Below, in pieces: positions 1 to 9,535 of a DNA stretch of 64,000 nt (position 1 is the first letter of the stretch; the number at the start of each line of letters is the position of its first letter). Position numbers and translations under genes: made by a program. The DNA is from Acidovorax sp. GW101-3H11 (GTDB lineage Bacteria > Pseudomonadota > Gammaproteobacteria > Burkholderiales > Burkholderiaceae_C): positions 319,638 through 383,637 of the forward strand of contig NZ_LUKZ01000012.1 in NCBI RefSeq assembly GCF_001633105.1. Reading direction: 5' to 3'. Under the pieces are notes generated by a model. It did no database searches. It had not been told where the DNA came from and worked only from the letters and a program-made list of their open reading frames with translations.

Positions 1-1235
1 GTGCTGACGACGCACCGCACTACACCAAGAGCACCGACATCCTCGAAGTGTGGTTCGACTCCGGCTCCACCTTCAGCCATGTGCTGCGCGGCACGCACCC
101 CAACGTGCACCATGACACGGGCCCCGAGGCCGACCTGTACCTGGAAGGCCATGACCAGCACCGGGGCTGGTTCCACAGCTCGCTGCTGCTGGCCTCGGCG
201 CTGGAAGGTCGCGCACCCTATCGCGGCCTGCTGACCCACGGCTTCACCGTGGACAGCCAGGGCCGCAAGATGAGCAAGTCGCTCGGCAACGGCATCGACC
301 CGCAAGAGATCAACAAGAAGCTGGGCGCCGAGATCATCCGCCTTTGGGTGGCCGCGAGCGACTACTCGGGCGACATCGCGGGCGACGAGAAGATCCTGGC
401 GCGCGTGGTGGACGCCTACCGCCGCATCCGCAACACGCTGCGCTTCTTGCTTGCCAACGTGAGCGACTTCGACCCCGCCAAGGACGCGGTGCCGTTCGAG
501 CAGATGCTGGAGATCGACCGCTACGCGCTCACGCGCGCCTCCGAGTTCCAGGCCACCGTGCTCGCGCACTACAAGGTCTACGAATTCCACCCCGTGGTGG
601 CCAAGCTGCAGCTGTACTGCTCGGAAGACCTGGGTGGCTTCTACCTGGACGTGCTCAAGGACCGCCTGTACACCACAGCGCCCAAGAGCCTGGCCCGCCG
701 CAGCGCGCAGACCGCGCTCTACAACATCACCCACGCCATGTTGCGCTGGATGGCGCCCTTCCTGTCGTTCACGGCCGAAGAGGCCTGGAAGGTGTTTGGC
801 AGCTCCGACTCCATCTTCCTGGAGACCTACGGCAATGTGGCTGGCGTTGGGGCCGGTGCCGACGAAGGCCTGCTGGCCAAGTGGGCGCGCCTGCGCGAGA
901 TCCGCGACGTGGTGAACAAGGAAATCGAGACCCTGCGTGCCGATGGCAAGGTGGGCTCGTCCCTGCAGGCCGTGGTGCAACTCACCGCAGCACCAGAAGA
1001 CCACGCGCTGCTGGCCAGCCTGGGCGACGACCTGAAGTTCGTGTTCATCACATCCGCTATCGAATTAGTAGCTGGAAACGAGCTACAGATCCGCGTGAAC
1101 CCCAGTTCTGATGCCAAATGCGAGCGCTGCTGGCACTACCGCAGTGACGTGGGCAGCGATGCCGCACACCCCACCATCTGCGGCCGCTGCACCAGCAACC
1201 TGTTCGGCAGCGGCGAGCGCCGGGGCCACGCGTAA
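1..1235 (+). CDS. ileS: Isoleucyl-tRNA synthetase, C-terminal part
   Basis: Charges tRNA-Ile with isoleucine in the cytoplasm. The gene enters from the left edge, so only about the last 410 residues are present, read in frame from base 3. Visible are the class I motif VWFDSGST near the start, the KMSKS loop ([11 protein letters not shown], about bases 261-293) that binds ATP and the tRNA end, the helical anticodon-binding region, and the C-terminal zinc finger with two CxxC pairs (CERCW and CGRC). The stop codon overlaps the lspA start by one base (TAATG), so the two are co-transcribed, as in many proteobacteria. Bases 1056-1072 carry a copy of the 17-base interspersed motif inside the coding frame. 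Confidence 0.97.
   Translation, partial: ADDAPHYTKSTDILEVWFDSGSTFSHVLRGTHPNVHHDTGPEADLYLEGHDQHRGWFHSSLLLASALEGRAPYRGLLTHGFTVDSQGRKMSKSLGNGIDPQEINKKLGAEIIRLWVAASDYSGDIAGDEKILARVVDAYRRIRNTLRFLLANVSDFDPAKDAVPFEQMLEIDRYALTRASEFQATVLAHYKVYEFHPVVAKLQLYCSEDLGGFYLDVLKDRLYTTAPKSLARRSAQTALYNITHAMLRWMAPFLSFTAEEAWKVFGSSDSIFLETYGNVAGVGAGADEGLLAKWARLREIRDVVNKEIETLRADGKVGSSLQAVVQLTAAPEDHALLASLGDDLKFVFITSAIELVAGNELQIRVNPSSDAKCERCWHYRSDVGSDAAHPTICGRCTSNLFGSGERRGHA
1056..1072. repeat. 17-base GCTAY-N8-TAGC motif, copy in ileS
   Basis: GCTATCGAATTAGTAGC is an imperfect inverted repeat of the same length and ends as eight other sites in this window. It lies in frame in ileS and encodes part of the C-terminal region (AIELVA), so it has been kept as coding sequence. 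Confidence 0.5.
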
Positions 1236-1753
1236 TGGCGAGCACCACCGCACGCAACGGCCCGCGCATCTGGGTCTGGCTGGCCTGGGCTGTGGTTCTG
1301 CTGGTGGCCGACCAGATCACCAAGACGCTGATCCTGGACAACTACCGGCTGGGCGACTCCACAGTCATCACCAGCTTCTTCAACATCGTGCGGGCGCACA
1401 ACACGGGTGCGGCGTTCTCGTTCCTGGCCAATGCCGGGGGCTGGCAGCGCTGGCTGTTCACGGGCATCGGCGCGGTGGCCACAGTCTTCATCGTGTGGCA
1501 ACTGCGCGCACACCCGGGGCAAAAGCTGTTCTGCTTCTCGCTGGCCAGCATCCTGGGCGGCGCGGTGGGCAACGTGGTGGACCGCCTGATGCATGGCTAC
1601 GTGGTGGATTTTCTGGACTTCCACTGGGACTTCCTCTCGGGCATCTTCCACGGCGGGCATTTCCCGGCCTTCAACCTGGCGGACATGGCCATCAGCGTGG
1701 GCGCGGTCTGCCTGATCCTGGATGAGCTGCTGCGGATGAGGCGCGAGCGCTGA
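1235..1753 (+). CDS. lspA: Lipoprotein signal peptidase (signal peptidase II)
   Basis: Inner-membrane aspartyl protease that removes the signal peptide from prolipoproteins after diacylglyceryl transfer. The 172-residue protein has four hydrophobic segments and the two catalytic aspartates in conserved contexts: D116 in GNVVDR and D150 in FNLADMAIS. The spacing between them is lengthened by an aromatic loop ([10 protein letters not shown]), which I take as lineage variation. The ATG overlaps the ileS stop. A hairpin terminator follows 30 bases after the stop. Confidence 0.97.
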   Translation: MASTTARNGPRIWVWLAWAVVLLVADQITKTLILDNYRLGDSTVITSFFNIVRAHNTGAAFSFLANAGGWQRWLFTGIGAVATVFIVWQLRAHPGQKLFCFSLASILGGAVGNVVDRLMHGYVVDFLDFHWDFLSGIFHGGHFPAFNLADMAISVGAVCLILDELLRMRRER

Positions 1754-1781
1754 CGTAGCCCCCCAACACTTCACGCACACC

Positions 1782-1808
1782 ACGGCCCGCAGCACGCGGG
1801 CCGTTTTG
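1782..1808 (+). terminator. Rho-independent terminator after ileS-lspA
   Basis: Perfect stem CGGCCCGC (1783-1790) with GCGGGCCG (1796-1803), loop AGCAC, followed directly by TTTTG and a longer T-rich tract. Confidence 0.9.
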
Positions 1809-1850
1809 TTTTTGCTTTTTGCTTTTTGCTTTTTGCTTTTTATTTTTTGC
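1805..1850 (+). repeat. T-rich heptamer tandem repeat
   Basis: Directly after the terminator stem there are about four to five tandem copies of a CTTTTTG heptamer, the last ones degenerate. In this GC-rich background such a homopolymer-rich tract stands out. It may strengthen termination and is a likely site of slippage. Confidence 0.75.
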
Positions 1851-1937
1851 GCCACGGCGCTGCGGGCATGCCAACACAACGCCCCCCTGCCCCAGCATGG
1901 ACATCTGCGCCGACGCTATGGAATCAGGAGTATGCTT

Positions 1938-1957
1938 ATATGTCAGTTTTGTGACAA
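1938..1957. promoter_or_regulatory. Possible Pho box upstream of Na/Pi symporter
   Basis: ATATGTCAGTTTTGTGACAA contains TGTCA and TGACA half-sites starting 11 bases apart, the spacing of PhoB half-sites. Read on the minus strand it matches the E. coli pstS-type Pho box (CTGTCATAAAACTGTCATAT, recalled) at 17 of 20 positions. It lies about 170 bases before a phosphate symporter gene. The best match points away from that gene, which weakens the call. The rest of the 1754-2129 intergenic stretch holds only the lspA terminator and heptamer tract. Confidence 0.35.
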
Positions 1958-2129
1958 ACCAGTGTGCGCGGTTCTTGCGTGTAGCGTGGGAGCCGACAGC
2001 CGCACAGGCCAACGGGTCACCGCAACCGCGTCCACGCGCCGCACAATGGGGTCATGAACGCAGTACCGGCTCCGAGGGAGCCGGGCAGAAGTCTGCGCAG
2101 GTCACAAGAAGAAGAAACAACGGGTTTTC

Positions 2130-3785
2130 ATGAAGCATCTCCTCAATCTCCTGGCAGCCGTGGCGCTGCTGATCTGGGGCACCCACCTGGTGCGCACCGG
2201 CATCCTGCGGGTCTTCGGCGCCAACCTGCGCCAGCTCATCGCGCACAGCGTCAGCAGCCGGTTCACGGCGGTCCTGTCAGGCATCGGCGTGACGGCCGTG
2301 GTGCAGTCCAGCACGGCCACCGCACTCATCGTGTCGTCCTTTGTGGGCCAGGGCCTGGTGGGCCTGCCCGCCGCGCTGGCCGTGATGCTGGGGGCCGACG
2401 TGGGCACCAGCGTGATGGCGGTGGTGTTCTCGATGGACCTGTCGTGGCTCTCGCCGCTGTTCATCTTTGTGGGCGTGGTGCTGTTCATCTCGCGCAAGGA
2501 CACCGCCGTGGGCCGTGTGGGCCGTGTACTGATCGGCCTGGGGCTGATGCTGCTGGCGCTGCGGCTCATCACCGAGTCCACCACCGTGCTCACCCAGTCG
2601 CCCACCGTGCGCACGCTGCTGGGCGCGCTCACCAGCGACCTGCTGCTGGAGATCTTCACTGGCGCCGTGCTGGCCATCGTGGCGTATTCGAGCCTGGCCA
2701 CGGTGCTGCTCACGGCGGCGCTGGCGGGCTCGGGCGGTATTCCGGCCGACGTGGCGCTGGGCCTGGTGCTGGGCGCCAACCTGGGCAGCGGCGTGCTGGC
2801 GGTGCTGACCACCATGAAGGCCAATGTGCAAACGCGCCAGGTGCCGCTGGGCAACCTGTTCTTCAAGATCATTGGTGTGGTCATCATGACGCCACTCACC
2901 GGGCTGTGGCTGCAGCATGTGCGGCCCTATGTGCCCGAGACCGCTGCACTGGTGGTGCTGTTCCACCTGGCTTTCAACGTGGTTGTGGGCATTGTCTGCA
3001 TTGGCCTTACCGGCACCGTGGCCCGCACCGTGCAGCGGCTGCTGCCCACCGAAAAAACCCAGGCTGCCGCAGGCACCCGCCCCCAGCACCTGGACCCCTC
3101 GGCCCTGGCCACGCCCTCGCTGGCCATCTCGTGCGCCGCACGCGAGGCCCTGCACCAGGCGGATGTGGTCGAGTCCATGCTGCTGGGCCTGCAAAAGGTG
3201 ATCCAGACCGACGACCTGCAGCTGGCCGAAGACCTGCGCAAGCTTGACGACGAGGTGGACGGCCTGTACTCGGCCATCAAGTACTACATGACCAAGATCT
3301 CGCGCGAGGCCCTGGACGAGCGCGAGGGCCGCCGCTGGGCCGACATCATCAGCTTCACGATCAATATGGAGCAGATCGGCGACATCATCGAGCGCGTGCT
3401 GATCGACATCGAGGACAAGAAGATCAAGAAGGGCCGCCAGTTCTCCGAAGCGGGCATGGAAGAGATCAACGAGCTGCACGCCCGCCTGATCGACAACCTG
3501 CGGCTGGCGATGAGCGTGTTCCTGAACGGCAGCGTGCGCGATGCACAAAAGCTGCTGGAGGAAAAAGCCCGCTTCCGCGACCTGGAGCATGCGTATTCGG
3601 CCACCCACCTGGCGCGCCTGTCCGACAACACGGTGCCCAGCATCGAAACCAGCTCGCTGCACATCGACCTGATCAGCGAACTCAAGCGCATCAACTCGCT
3701 GCTGTGCTCCGTGGCCTACCCCATCCTTGAATCGGCCGGAGCACTGGCGCCCAGTCGGCTCAAGACGATGGTGGACCAGGGCTGA
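2130..3785 (+). CDS. Na/Pi cotransporter family protein with PhoU-like tail
   Basis: Sodium-dependent phosphate transporter of the NptA/YjbB type in the inner membrane. The 551-residue protein has two homologous hydrophobic repeats with the family signature QSSTATALIVSSF (about residues 53-65) and a second one around ANLGSGVLAVL (about 215). About residues 340-540 form a soluble alpha-helical PhoU-like domain with regular charged helices. The start follows a purine-rich stretch (GAAGAAGAAA). It stands alone between the lspA terminator and convergent flagellin. Whether it imports or exports phosphate cannot be told from the sequence. Confidence 0.88.
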   Translation: MKHLLNLLAAVALLIWGTHLVRTGILRVFGANLRQLIAHSVSSRFTAVLSGIGVTAVVQSSTATALIVSSFVGQGLVGLPAALAVMLGADVGTSVMAVVFSMDLSWLSPLFIFVGVVLFISRKDTAVGRVGRVLIGLGLMLLALRLITESTTVLTQSPTVRTLLGALTSDLLLEIFTGAVLAIVAYSSLATVLLTAALAGSGGIPADVALGLVLGANLGSGVLAVLTTMKANVQTRQVPLGNLFFKIIGVVIMTPLTGLWLQHVRPYVPETAALVVLFHLAFNVVVGIVCIGLTGTVARTVQRLLPTEKTQAAAGTRPQHLDPSALATPSLAISCAAREALHQADVVESMLLGLQKVIQTDDLQLAEDLRKLDDEVDGLYSAIKYYMTKISREALDEREGRRWADIISFTINMEQIGDIIERVLIDIEDKKIKKGRQFSEAGMEEINELHARLIDNLRLAMSVFLNGSVRDAQKLLEEKARFRDLEHAYSATHLARLSDNTVPSIETSSLHIDLISELKRINSLLCSVAYPILESAGALAPSRLKTMVDQG

Positions 3786-3842
3786 GAAAAAAGGGGCAGG
3801 ACACCGGCTGGCGCCCGCCCGGGCCCTGTGAGAAGCAGGGCC
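3786..3842 (-). terminator. Probable terminator between symporter and flagellin
   Basis: A 7-bp stem GGCCCTG/CAGGGCC (3822-3828 and 3836-3842) lies just past the flagellin stop. A run of six T on the minus strand lies at 3787-3792, about 30 bases further on. The separation from the T-run makes this a moderate call. Confidence 0.45.
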
Positions 3843-3851
3843 GCGCCAGCG

Positions 3852-5345
3852 CTAGCGCAGCAGGGCCAGCACACCCTGCGGCAGCTGGTTGGCCTGGGCC
3901 ACCATGGCCGTGCCAGCCTGCTGCAGGATCTGCGAGCGCGAGAGGTTGGCAGTTTCTGCGGCAAAGTCGGCGTCAAGGATGCGGCTGCGCGAGGAAGACA
4001 GGTTTTCGGACGTCACCTGTAGGTTGCTGATTGAGGTTTCGAAGCGCGATTGCAGGGCACCGAGCTTGGCGCGTTCGCCGTTGATGAAGGCCAAGGCAGA
4101 GTCCACGGTTTTCAGCGCGTTGGTCGCATTGCTGAACGTGGTCACGTCCAGAGCCGCCACGGTTTGAAGCCGAGACCCGCCAGTCTGAAACTGGTTGGTA
4201 GTGGAGGTCAACGCAAAGGACTTCTCGGAGTCGAGGGTGATGTAGCCCCCCACAGATATCTGGAAATCCAAGCCGGGTGTGGCCAGTACTTGAGCCCCTC
4301 CCACCGCATTTCCTGCAGCGTCATAGCCCTGCACCCACACGTCCCCGGCCGAATCTGCGCCGGTGGGAAACTCTCCTACGGCGATGTTGTTGCCCGAACT
4401 GTTGCGCAGGATGACCTGAGAACCATCGCTGCTCAACGAGGCCGTGATCCCGGTTTTGGAAGACTGGTCATTGATGGCAGCCACCACGGGGGAATAGCGG
4501 TCATTGCCCGTGGTGGAGGTCAGGGTGAATGAAATACTCACTGGGGACCCCACGTTGTCCCCTTCGAGGAAGAAGCGGTAGGCCCCCGTGTTGTTCATGT
4601 CATACAGACGCGCTTCGGTGCTCGCAGTGGCCGTCACCCCGGTGGTGGCCTTCAAGGCATTGATGCTGTCCGCTGTTGCCTTGGCCACTGCAGTGGAAGC
4701 CACTGAAACAGTGCCCGTACCCAGGTAACCACTGAGGGCTACAGTCCCTGCGGAGACACCATTGACCGGCGCACTACCGAGTCCTTGACCATTCGCCCCT
4801 GCGCCCGCGCCATTGGACGCAGCGTTCTGGTTATTGCCATACACGCTGGTGCGCAGGTTGGCGGTGGCCGCCACGATGGTCTGGTTGGCATTGGCACCCA
4901 CCTGGAACTGTTGTGTGCCAAAGGTGCCGTCCAGCAGCTTGGAGCCGTTGAATTCCGTGGTTTGCGAGATGCGGTCCAGTTCGGACACCAGCTGGCCGAC
5001 TTCCTGTTGCAACGCCTGGCGGTCGCCCGCACTGTTGGTGGCATTGGCCGACTGCACCGCCAGCTCGCGCACCCGCTGCAGGATGTCGCCGGAGGCCTTG
5101 AGCGCGCCTTCAGCCGTCTGCGCCAGGGAGATACCGTCATTGGCATTGCGAACCGCCTGGTTCAGGCCGCGGATCTGGCTGGTGAAACGCTCAGAAATGG
5201 CCAGTCCCGCAGCGTCGTCCTTGGCGCTGTTGATGCGCAGGCCCGACGACAGGCGCTGGATGGAGGTGTTCAGCGAGGTCTGGCTCATGCCCAGGTTGCG
5301 CTGGGCGGTGAGCGAGCTGATGTTGGTATTGATCGTTGCAGCCAT
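3852..5345 (-). CDS. fliC: Flagellin
   Basis: Structural subunit of the flagellar filament, exported by the flagellar type III apparatus. The 497-residue protein has the conserved D0/D1 helices at both ends: N-terminal [35 protein letters not shown] and [12 protein letters not shown], and C-terminal ending [10 protein letters not shown]. The middle (about 170-400) is a variable, Ser/Thr/Gly-rich surface domain. The start at MAATINTN is chosen because mature flagellins begin this way, although the frame is open 20 codons further up. A sigma-28 promoter lies 78 bases upstream. Flagellin may be modified or duplicated elsewhere, as no other flagellar genes lie here. Confidence 0.95.
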   Translation of the reverse strand: MAATINTNISSLTAQRNLGMSQTSLNTSIQRLSSGLRINSAKDDAAGLAISERFTSQIRGLNQAVRNANDGISLAQTAEGALKASGDILQRVRELAVQSANATNSAGDRQALQQEVGQLVSELDRISQTTEFNGSKLLDGTFGTQQFQVGANANQTIVAATANLRTSVYGNNQNAASNGAGAGANGQGLGSAPVNGVSAGTVALSGYLGTGTVSVASTAVAKATADSINALKATTGVTATASTEARLYDMNNTGAYRFFLEGDNVGSPVSISFTLTSTTGNDRYSPVVAAINDQSSKTGITASLSSDGSQVILRNSSGNNIAVGEFPTGADSAGDVWVQGYDAAGNAVGGAQVLATPGLDFQISVGGYITLDSEKSFALTSTTNQFQTGGSRLQTVAALDVTTFSNATNALKTVDSALAFINGERAKLGALQSRFETSISNLQVTSENLSSSRSRILDADFAAETANLSRSQILQQAGTAMVAQANQLPQGVLALLR

Positions 5346-5422
5346 GTTGATTGCCCGCCCAGTCCGCTCGCTAGAGTTTTCGTGTTGTTGTGTGGCGCGC
5401 AGCACAGGCAGCGCTTGACCAT

Positions 5423-5449
5423 GTTTCGGCCAGGCCTGAGCGAACTTGA
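5423..5449 (-). promoter_or_regulatory. Sigma-28 (FliA) promoter of flagellin
   Basis: On the minus strand TCAAGTTC, 11 bases, then GCCGAAAC, against the consensus TAAAGTTT-N11-GCCGATAA. Spacing is exact and the core GCCGA is intact. It lies 78 bases before the fliC start, fitting late flagellar class control. Confidence 0.8.
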
Positions 5450-5539
5450 GGTGCTTTTCGCGGCGCTGCGGGTATCCCCGGCCCCCGCATCTTGCGAAAT
5501 ACGGGGTTTGGGTACGTGGGCCCCGCAGAGAAAAAACCG

Positions 5540-6469
5540 TCAGGCCGCCACGCCCGCCCCCTCCTCTGCCAGCCCCGTGTACTGCAGCAGCCCCGCCACC
5601 AAGGCATCAAACGTATGCCTGCAGCGTGGGCTGTTGCGCAGGTCTTCGTGCATCACCACCCAGGTGTCCAGCGCGGCATTGAACTGCTGTGGCAGCACCC
5701 GCACCAGCTGCGGCGTGCGCCGCGCCAGTTCCACCTGGCATATGCCAATGCCGCCGCCCGCGCGGATCAGTGCCAGCTGGACCAGGTCGCTGTCGCTGCG
5801 CAGGGCAAAACCTTCGCGGCGCCATGGGGGAAGCGCCTTGCGGGCGGCGCGGATGAACGGGGTTTCCTGGTCGAAACCGATCAACCGGTGGTGCGCCAGG
5901 TCGAGCAGCGATGTGGGCGTGCCCTGCGCCTGCAGGTAGCTGGCGTGGGCATGCAGGCCCAGCGCCACCACGCCCACGCGGCGGGCAATGAGCGCCTCCT
6001 GGCGGGGCTCGGTCATGCGGATGGCGATGTCGGCCTCGCGGTGGAGCAGGTCCTGCACGCGGTTGCTCAGGGCCAACTCCACGGTGAGCCCTGGGTGCCG
6101 GGCCTGCAGCTGGGCCAGCAGCGGGGGCAGCACCTCCACGCCCATCACCTCACTGGCCGTCACACGCACGGTGCCCCGCACGCCCTCACCATGGCCGCTG
6201 GCGGCCCGTGCCAGGGCAGCGGCCGAATGCTGCATGGCCTCGGCGTAAGGGCGCAGCGCCTGCGCGGCGTCCGTGGGCAGCAGGCCTTGCTGCGAGCGGG
6301 TGAACAGGGTGAGCCCCAGGGCGTGTTCCAGCGCGGCGATGTGGCGGCCCACCGTGGGCTGGGTCACACCCAGGGCCCGGGCGGCGCCCGACAACGAACC
6401 TTCGCTGAGCACCCCCAGGAAGGAGCGGTACAGCTCCCAGCCGATCGATTCTGCAGGGGGTTGAGTCAT
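5540..6469 (-). CDS. LysR-family transcriptional regulator
   Basis: DNA-binding regulator of 309 residues. The N-terminal winged helix-turn-helix is typical ([23 protein letters not shown], about residues 25-50), followed by a periplasmic-binding-like effector domain from about residue 90. The ATG at 6469 is chosen because the LysR homology begins there; the frame runs 23 codons further but without family similarity. It is divergent from the NAD-binding epimerase at 6588, with a palindrome between them, so it probably controls that gene and itself. The effector is unknown. Confidence 0.9.
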   Translation of the reverse strand: MTQPPAESIGWELYRSFLGVLSEGSLSGAARALGVTQPTVGRHIAALEHALGLTLFTRSQQGLLPTDAAQALRPYAEAMQHSAAALARAASGHGEGVRGTVRVTASEVMGVEVLPPLLAQLQARHPGLTVELALSNRVQDLLHREADIAIRMTEPRQEALIARRVGVVALGLHAHASYLQAQGTPTSLLDLAHHRLIGFDQETPFIRAARKALPPWRREGFALRSDSDLVQLALIRAGGGIGICQVELARRTPQLVRVLPQQFNAALDTWVVMHEDLRNSPRCRHTFDALVAGLLQYTGLAEEGAGVAA

Positions 6470-6481
6470 ACATAAATGTAT
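6468..6481. promoter_or_regulatory. Palindrome at the lysR start, likely operator
   Basis: ATACAT-AA-ATGTAT is a perfect 6-bp inverted repeat overlapping the LysR start codon in the divergent intergenic region, a usual place for a LysR autoregulatory site. Confidence 0.5.
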
Positions 6482-6587
6482 AGCCTCACTTCTATTTTCA
6501 GCAATTTCTTTTTGAAGGGCCGCGCTCCACACTGGCACCCATCAACACGGCAACGGCCACATCCACGGCCACACAAGGAGCACTTTC

Positions 6588-7628
6588 ATGGAACAAGGCA
6601 ACAAGGTTCTGGTTCTGGGCGCCACCGGCGGCATTGGCGGCGAGGTGGCACGCCAGCTGCGCGACCGGGGGTGGGAGGTGCATGCGCTGCACCGGGGTGT
6701 GGCGCAGGCCCGCGAGCAGCGCGAGGGCATGACCTGGGTGCGTGGTGACGCGATGCGCCGAGAGGACGTGGTGGCCGCCGCCGCAGGCTGCGACGTGATC
6801 GTGCACGCGGTCAACCCACCCGGTTACCGGCGCTGGGGCGAGCTGGTACTGCCGATGATCGACAACACCATTGCTGCGGCCAAGGCCACCGGGGCCACGG
6901 TGGTGCTGCCCGGCACGGTCTACAACTATGGGCCCGATGCCTTCCCGGTGCTGCGCGAGGATGCACCGCAACAGCCCCACACCCGCAAGGGCGCCGTGCG
7001 GGTGGAGCTGGAGCGCCGCCTGCAACAGGCCACCCAGCCCCACCCGCTGGGCCCGGGCACCTGCCGCGTGATCATCGTGCGGGCGGGCGACTACTTTGGC
7101 CCCCAGGTGGGCAACAGCTGGTTTGCGCAGGGCCTGGTGCGGCCGGGCCAGCCTGTGGCCAGCGTCAAGCAGCCCGGCCGCCCCGGCGTGGGCCACCAGT
7201 GGTCCTACCTGCCTGATGTGGCACGCACCATGGTGCTGCTGCTGGAGCGGCGCGCTGAGCTGCCCGCGTTTGCGCCCTTCCACATAGCGGGACACTGGGA
7301 TGCCGACGGCACGCAGATGGCCGACGCCATCGGCCGCGCCGTGGTGCGCAGCGGCGGCGCGGCGCCCCGGGTGCAGGCGTTTCCATGGTGGCTGGTCACG
7401 CTGGCATCGCCGTTTGTGGCGACCTTGCGCGAGCTGCGCGAAATGCGCTATCTGTGGCAGCAGCCGGTGCGCATGGCCAACGACCGCCTTCTGGCTGTGC
7501 TGGGCACCGAGCCCCATACCCCGCTGGATGTGGCGGTGCAGGCCACGCTGCAGGGGCTGGGCTGCCTGCCTGCAGCGCCGCTCACTGCCCCAGGTAGCCC
7601 GCGATCACCAGGCCAGCTTCCAGCGTGA
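6588..7628 (+). CDS. NAD(P)-dependent epimerase/atypical SDR
   Basis: Rossmann-fold protein of 346 residues of the extended/atypical short-chain dehydrogenase group. The nucleotide-binding motif GATGGIGG lies at residues 10-17. The usual YxxxK catalytic pair is not seen; in its place is a TRKGAVR segment near residue 138 following VYNYGPDAF, as in the atypical NAD-binding subgroup. The ATG follows AAGGAGCACTTTC (good ribosome site). It is divergent from a LysR gene. Its 3' end overlaps the convergent Nudix gene by 47 bases. The substrate cannot be inferred. Confidence 0.82.
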   Translation: MEQGNKVLVLGATGGIGGEVARQLRDRGWEVHALHRGVAQAREQREGMTWVRGDAMRREDVVAAAAGCDVIVHAVNPPGYRRWGELVLPMIDNTIAAAKATGATVVLPGTVYNYGPDAFPVLREDAPQQPHTRKGAVRVELERRLQQATQPHPLGPGTCRVIIVRAGDYFGPQVGNSWFAQGLVRPGQPVASVKQPGRPGVGHQWSYLPDVARTMVLLLERRAELPAFAPFHIAGHWDADGTQMADAIGRAVVRSGGAAPRVQAFPWWLVTLASPFVATLRELREMRYLWQQPVRMANDRLLAVLGTEPHTPLDVAVQATLQGLGCLPAAPLTAPGSPRSPGQLPA

Positions 7629-8415
7629 ACAGGCCCTGGGCCACCTGCGTGCGCAGCGCATCCAGCGGCAGCAGGTCAAAACGCTCGACCTCGTCATCCT
7701 GGTTGTGGGGCTCCATGCCCTCGGGAACCTGGGCGCAGAACCAGTCGATGCGCTCGCGCATGTAGCCCGCGCCGCCGCCCTCGCGGCTCGGGCGGCTGAA
7801 GTCCACATGGCCGCCGTGGCGCAGGCCCTGCAAGGCCTCCACCCGCAGGCCTGCTTCTTCCCAGGTTTCGCGCGCCAGGGCCTGGGGCAGCGAGTCGGCG
7901 GCCGAGACCATGCCGCCCATCAGCGTGTCCCACAGGCCGGGGTTGTTGGGTTTGGTCATGGAGCGCTTTTGCACCCACATGCGGCCATCGGGCGCCAGGC
8001 CCACCAGGTGCACGGCGCGGGTGGTGACGCCCAGCACCCGCACAGCGCCACGCTCCACCGTGGCCACCACCTCACCGGCGGGGCTGCACACGGCCAGTTG
8101 TTCGTTGCGCCAGGGGCCACACAGGTCTGCGTCGCGCAGGGCTGCGGCCAGGGTGTTGAGCGCCTCCGTGGCCGCGCCCATCGGCACATCCAGGTGCCAG
8201 GCGGGCGCGCCAAAATGCTCATTATTTGATAGCTTAAAGCGCTTATCCAGCAGGCGGTGGAGGCCGATTTGGTTCAAAAAACCTTCCGCCACCGATCCCA
8301 CCACCTGCCCGGCCACCAGCAGCGGCTGGCGCGGCTGGGCCGGCGGCTGCTGCGCCGACGCGCGTGCGCCCGCCAGCCAGTGCTCGAACGCGGGGTTCTG
8401 CACGCCGGTGTTCAC
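7582..8415 (-). CDS. Nudix hydrolase (DUF4743/Tnr3-like)
   Basis: Hydrolase of nucleoside diphosphates linked to another moiety, 277 residues. An N-terminal DUF4743-like region (about 1-125) precedes the Nudix domain. The Nudix box reads GMVSAAD, seven residues, then RETWEEAGL; the first glutamate of G-x5-E-x7-REUXEExGU is aspartate here. The GTG start overlaps the upstream oxidoreductase stop (GTGA), so translation is probably coupled. About 12 codons around FKLSNNEH derive from an interspersed repeat (8217-8260). The tail overlaps the convergent epimerase gene. Confidence 0.85.
   Translation of the reverse strand: MNTGVQNPAFEHWLAGARASAQQPPAQPRQPLLVAGQVVGSVAEGFLNQIGLHRLLDKRFKLSNNEHFGAPAWHLDVPMGAATEALNTLAAALRDADLCGPWRNEQLAVCSPAGEVVATVERGAVRVLGVTTRAVHLVGLAPDGRMWVQKRSMTKPNNPGLWDTLMGGMVSAADSLPQALARETWEEAGLRVEALQGLRHGGHVDFSRPSREGGGAGYMRERIDWFCAQVPEGMEPHNQDDEVERFDLLPLDALRTQVAQGLFTLEAGLVIAGYLGQ
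8217..8265. repeat. Interspersed repeat copy inside Nudix gene
   Basis: The 17-base core GCTCATTATTTGATAGC (8217-8233) is followed by TTAAAGCGCTTATCC, as in the copy at 45681 where TTAAAACGCTTGATA follows its core. It is translated in frame. Confidence 0.5.
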
Positions 8416-9395
8416 AGCGTGAGGATGGTGCAACCCGTGGTCTTGCGCGCCTCCAGGTCCCGGTGGGCTTGCTGAACCTCGGCCAGGGGGTAGCGCTGGT
8501 CGATGTGGATCTTGACCTGGCCGCTGGCCACCACGGCAAACAGGTCGTCGGCCATGGCCTGGGTGGCTTCGCGCGTGGCGATGTGGGTGAACAGCGTCTG
8601 CCGCGTGACATAAAGCGAGCCCTTGGCACCCAGGCTGCCCGGCGCAAACGGTGCCACCGGGCCCGAGGCGTTGCCGAAGCTGGCCATCAGGCCGAAGGGC
8701 CGCAGGCACTCCAGCGACTTGTCCCAGGTGTCCTTGCCCACCGAGTCGTAGACCACCTTCACGCCCTTGCCGCCGGTGATCTCCTTCACGCGGGCGGCGA
8801 AGTCCTCGGTGCTGTAATTGATGGCATGCGCGGCGCCGTTGGCCAGGGCCAGCTGGCACTTGGCGTCCGACCCCGCCGTGCCGATGAGCTGCAGGCCCAG
8901 GGCCTTGGCCCACTGGCTGGCGATCAGGCCCACACCACCGGCGGCGGCGTGGAACAGCACAAAATCGCCGGGCTCCAGCCCTTCCACCGGGCGCGTCTTT
9001 TTCAGCAGGTACTGCACCGTCAGGCCCTTGAGCATCATGGCCGCGCCGGTCTCGAAGCTGATGGCGTCGGGCAGCTTGCATACGCACTTGGCGGGCATCA
9101 CGCGCACCTCGCAATAGGCGCCCGGCGGGTTGCTGGCATAGGCGGCGCGGTCGCCCACCTGCAGGTGCGTGACGCCTTCGCCCACGGCCTCGATCACGCC
9201 CGCGCCTTCCATGCCGATGGTGGCGGGCATGGTGAGCGGGTACAGGCCGGTGCGGTGGTACACGTCGATGAAATTGAGGCCGATGGCGTGGTGGCGGATG
9301 CGGACCTCGCCCGGGCCGGGGTTGCCCACGGGCACATCGACAAGGTGGAGTTCTTCGGGTCCACCGTGCTGGCGGATCTGGACGGCGAGGGTCAT
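8412..9395 (-). CDS. NADPH:quinone oxidoreductase (zinc-independent MDR family)
   Basis: Medium-chain reductase of the QOR/zeta-crystallin type, 327 residues, reducing quinones or enones with NADPH. Seen are the GroES-like N-terminal domain (NFIDVYHRTGLYP), the Rossmann motif AAAGGVG around residue 150, and GKDTWDKSL further on. No structural or catalytic zinc cysteines are present. The start is chosen at MTLAVQIRQHGG, preceded by AGGAG at the right distance. First gene of an operon with the Nudix gene. Confidence 0.92.
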   Translation of the reverse strand: MTLAVQIRQHGGPEELHLVDVPVGNPGPGEVRIRHHAIGLNFIDVYHRTGLYPLTMPATIGMEGAGVIEAVGEGVTHLQVGDRAAYASNPPGAYCEVRVMPAKCVCKLPDAISFETGAAMMLKGLTVQYLLKKTRPVEGLEPGDFVLFHAAAGGVGLIASQWAKALGLQLIGTAGSDAKCQLALANGAAHAINYSTEDFAARVKEITGGKGVKVVYDSVGKDTWDKSLECLRPFGLMASFGNASGPVAPFAPGSLGAKGSLYVTRQTLFTHIATREATQAMADDLFAVVASGQVKIHIDQRYPLAEVQQAHRDLEARKTTGCTILTL

Positions 9396-9535
9396 GGGTG
9401 GCTCCTGTAGCGATCGAACAAACGAAAGAATGGAAGGGAAGTACGGCCCAGGCCGATACCCACCAAAACGGCGGCCATCCTGCCACGAATCGGCGGACCA
9501 TGCCCGCCACCCTGCGTGGCTGTCCGGCACTTCTG

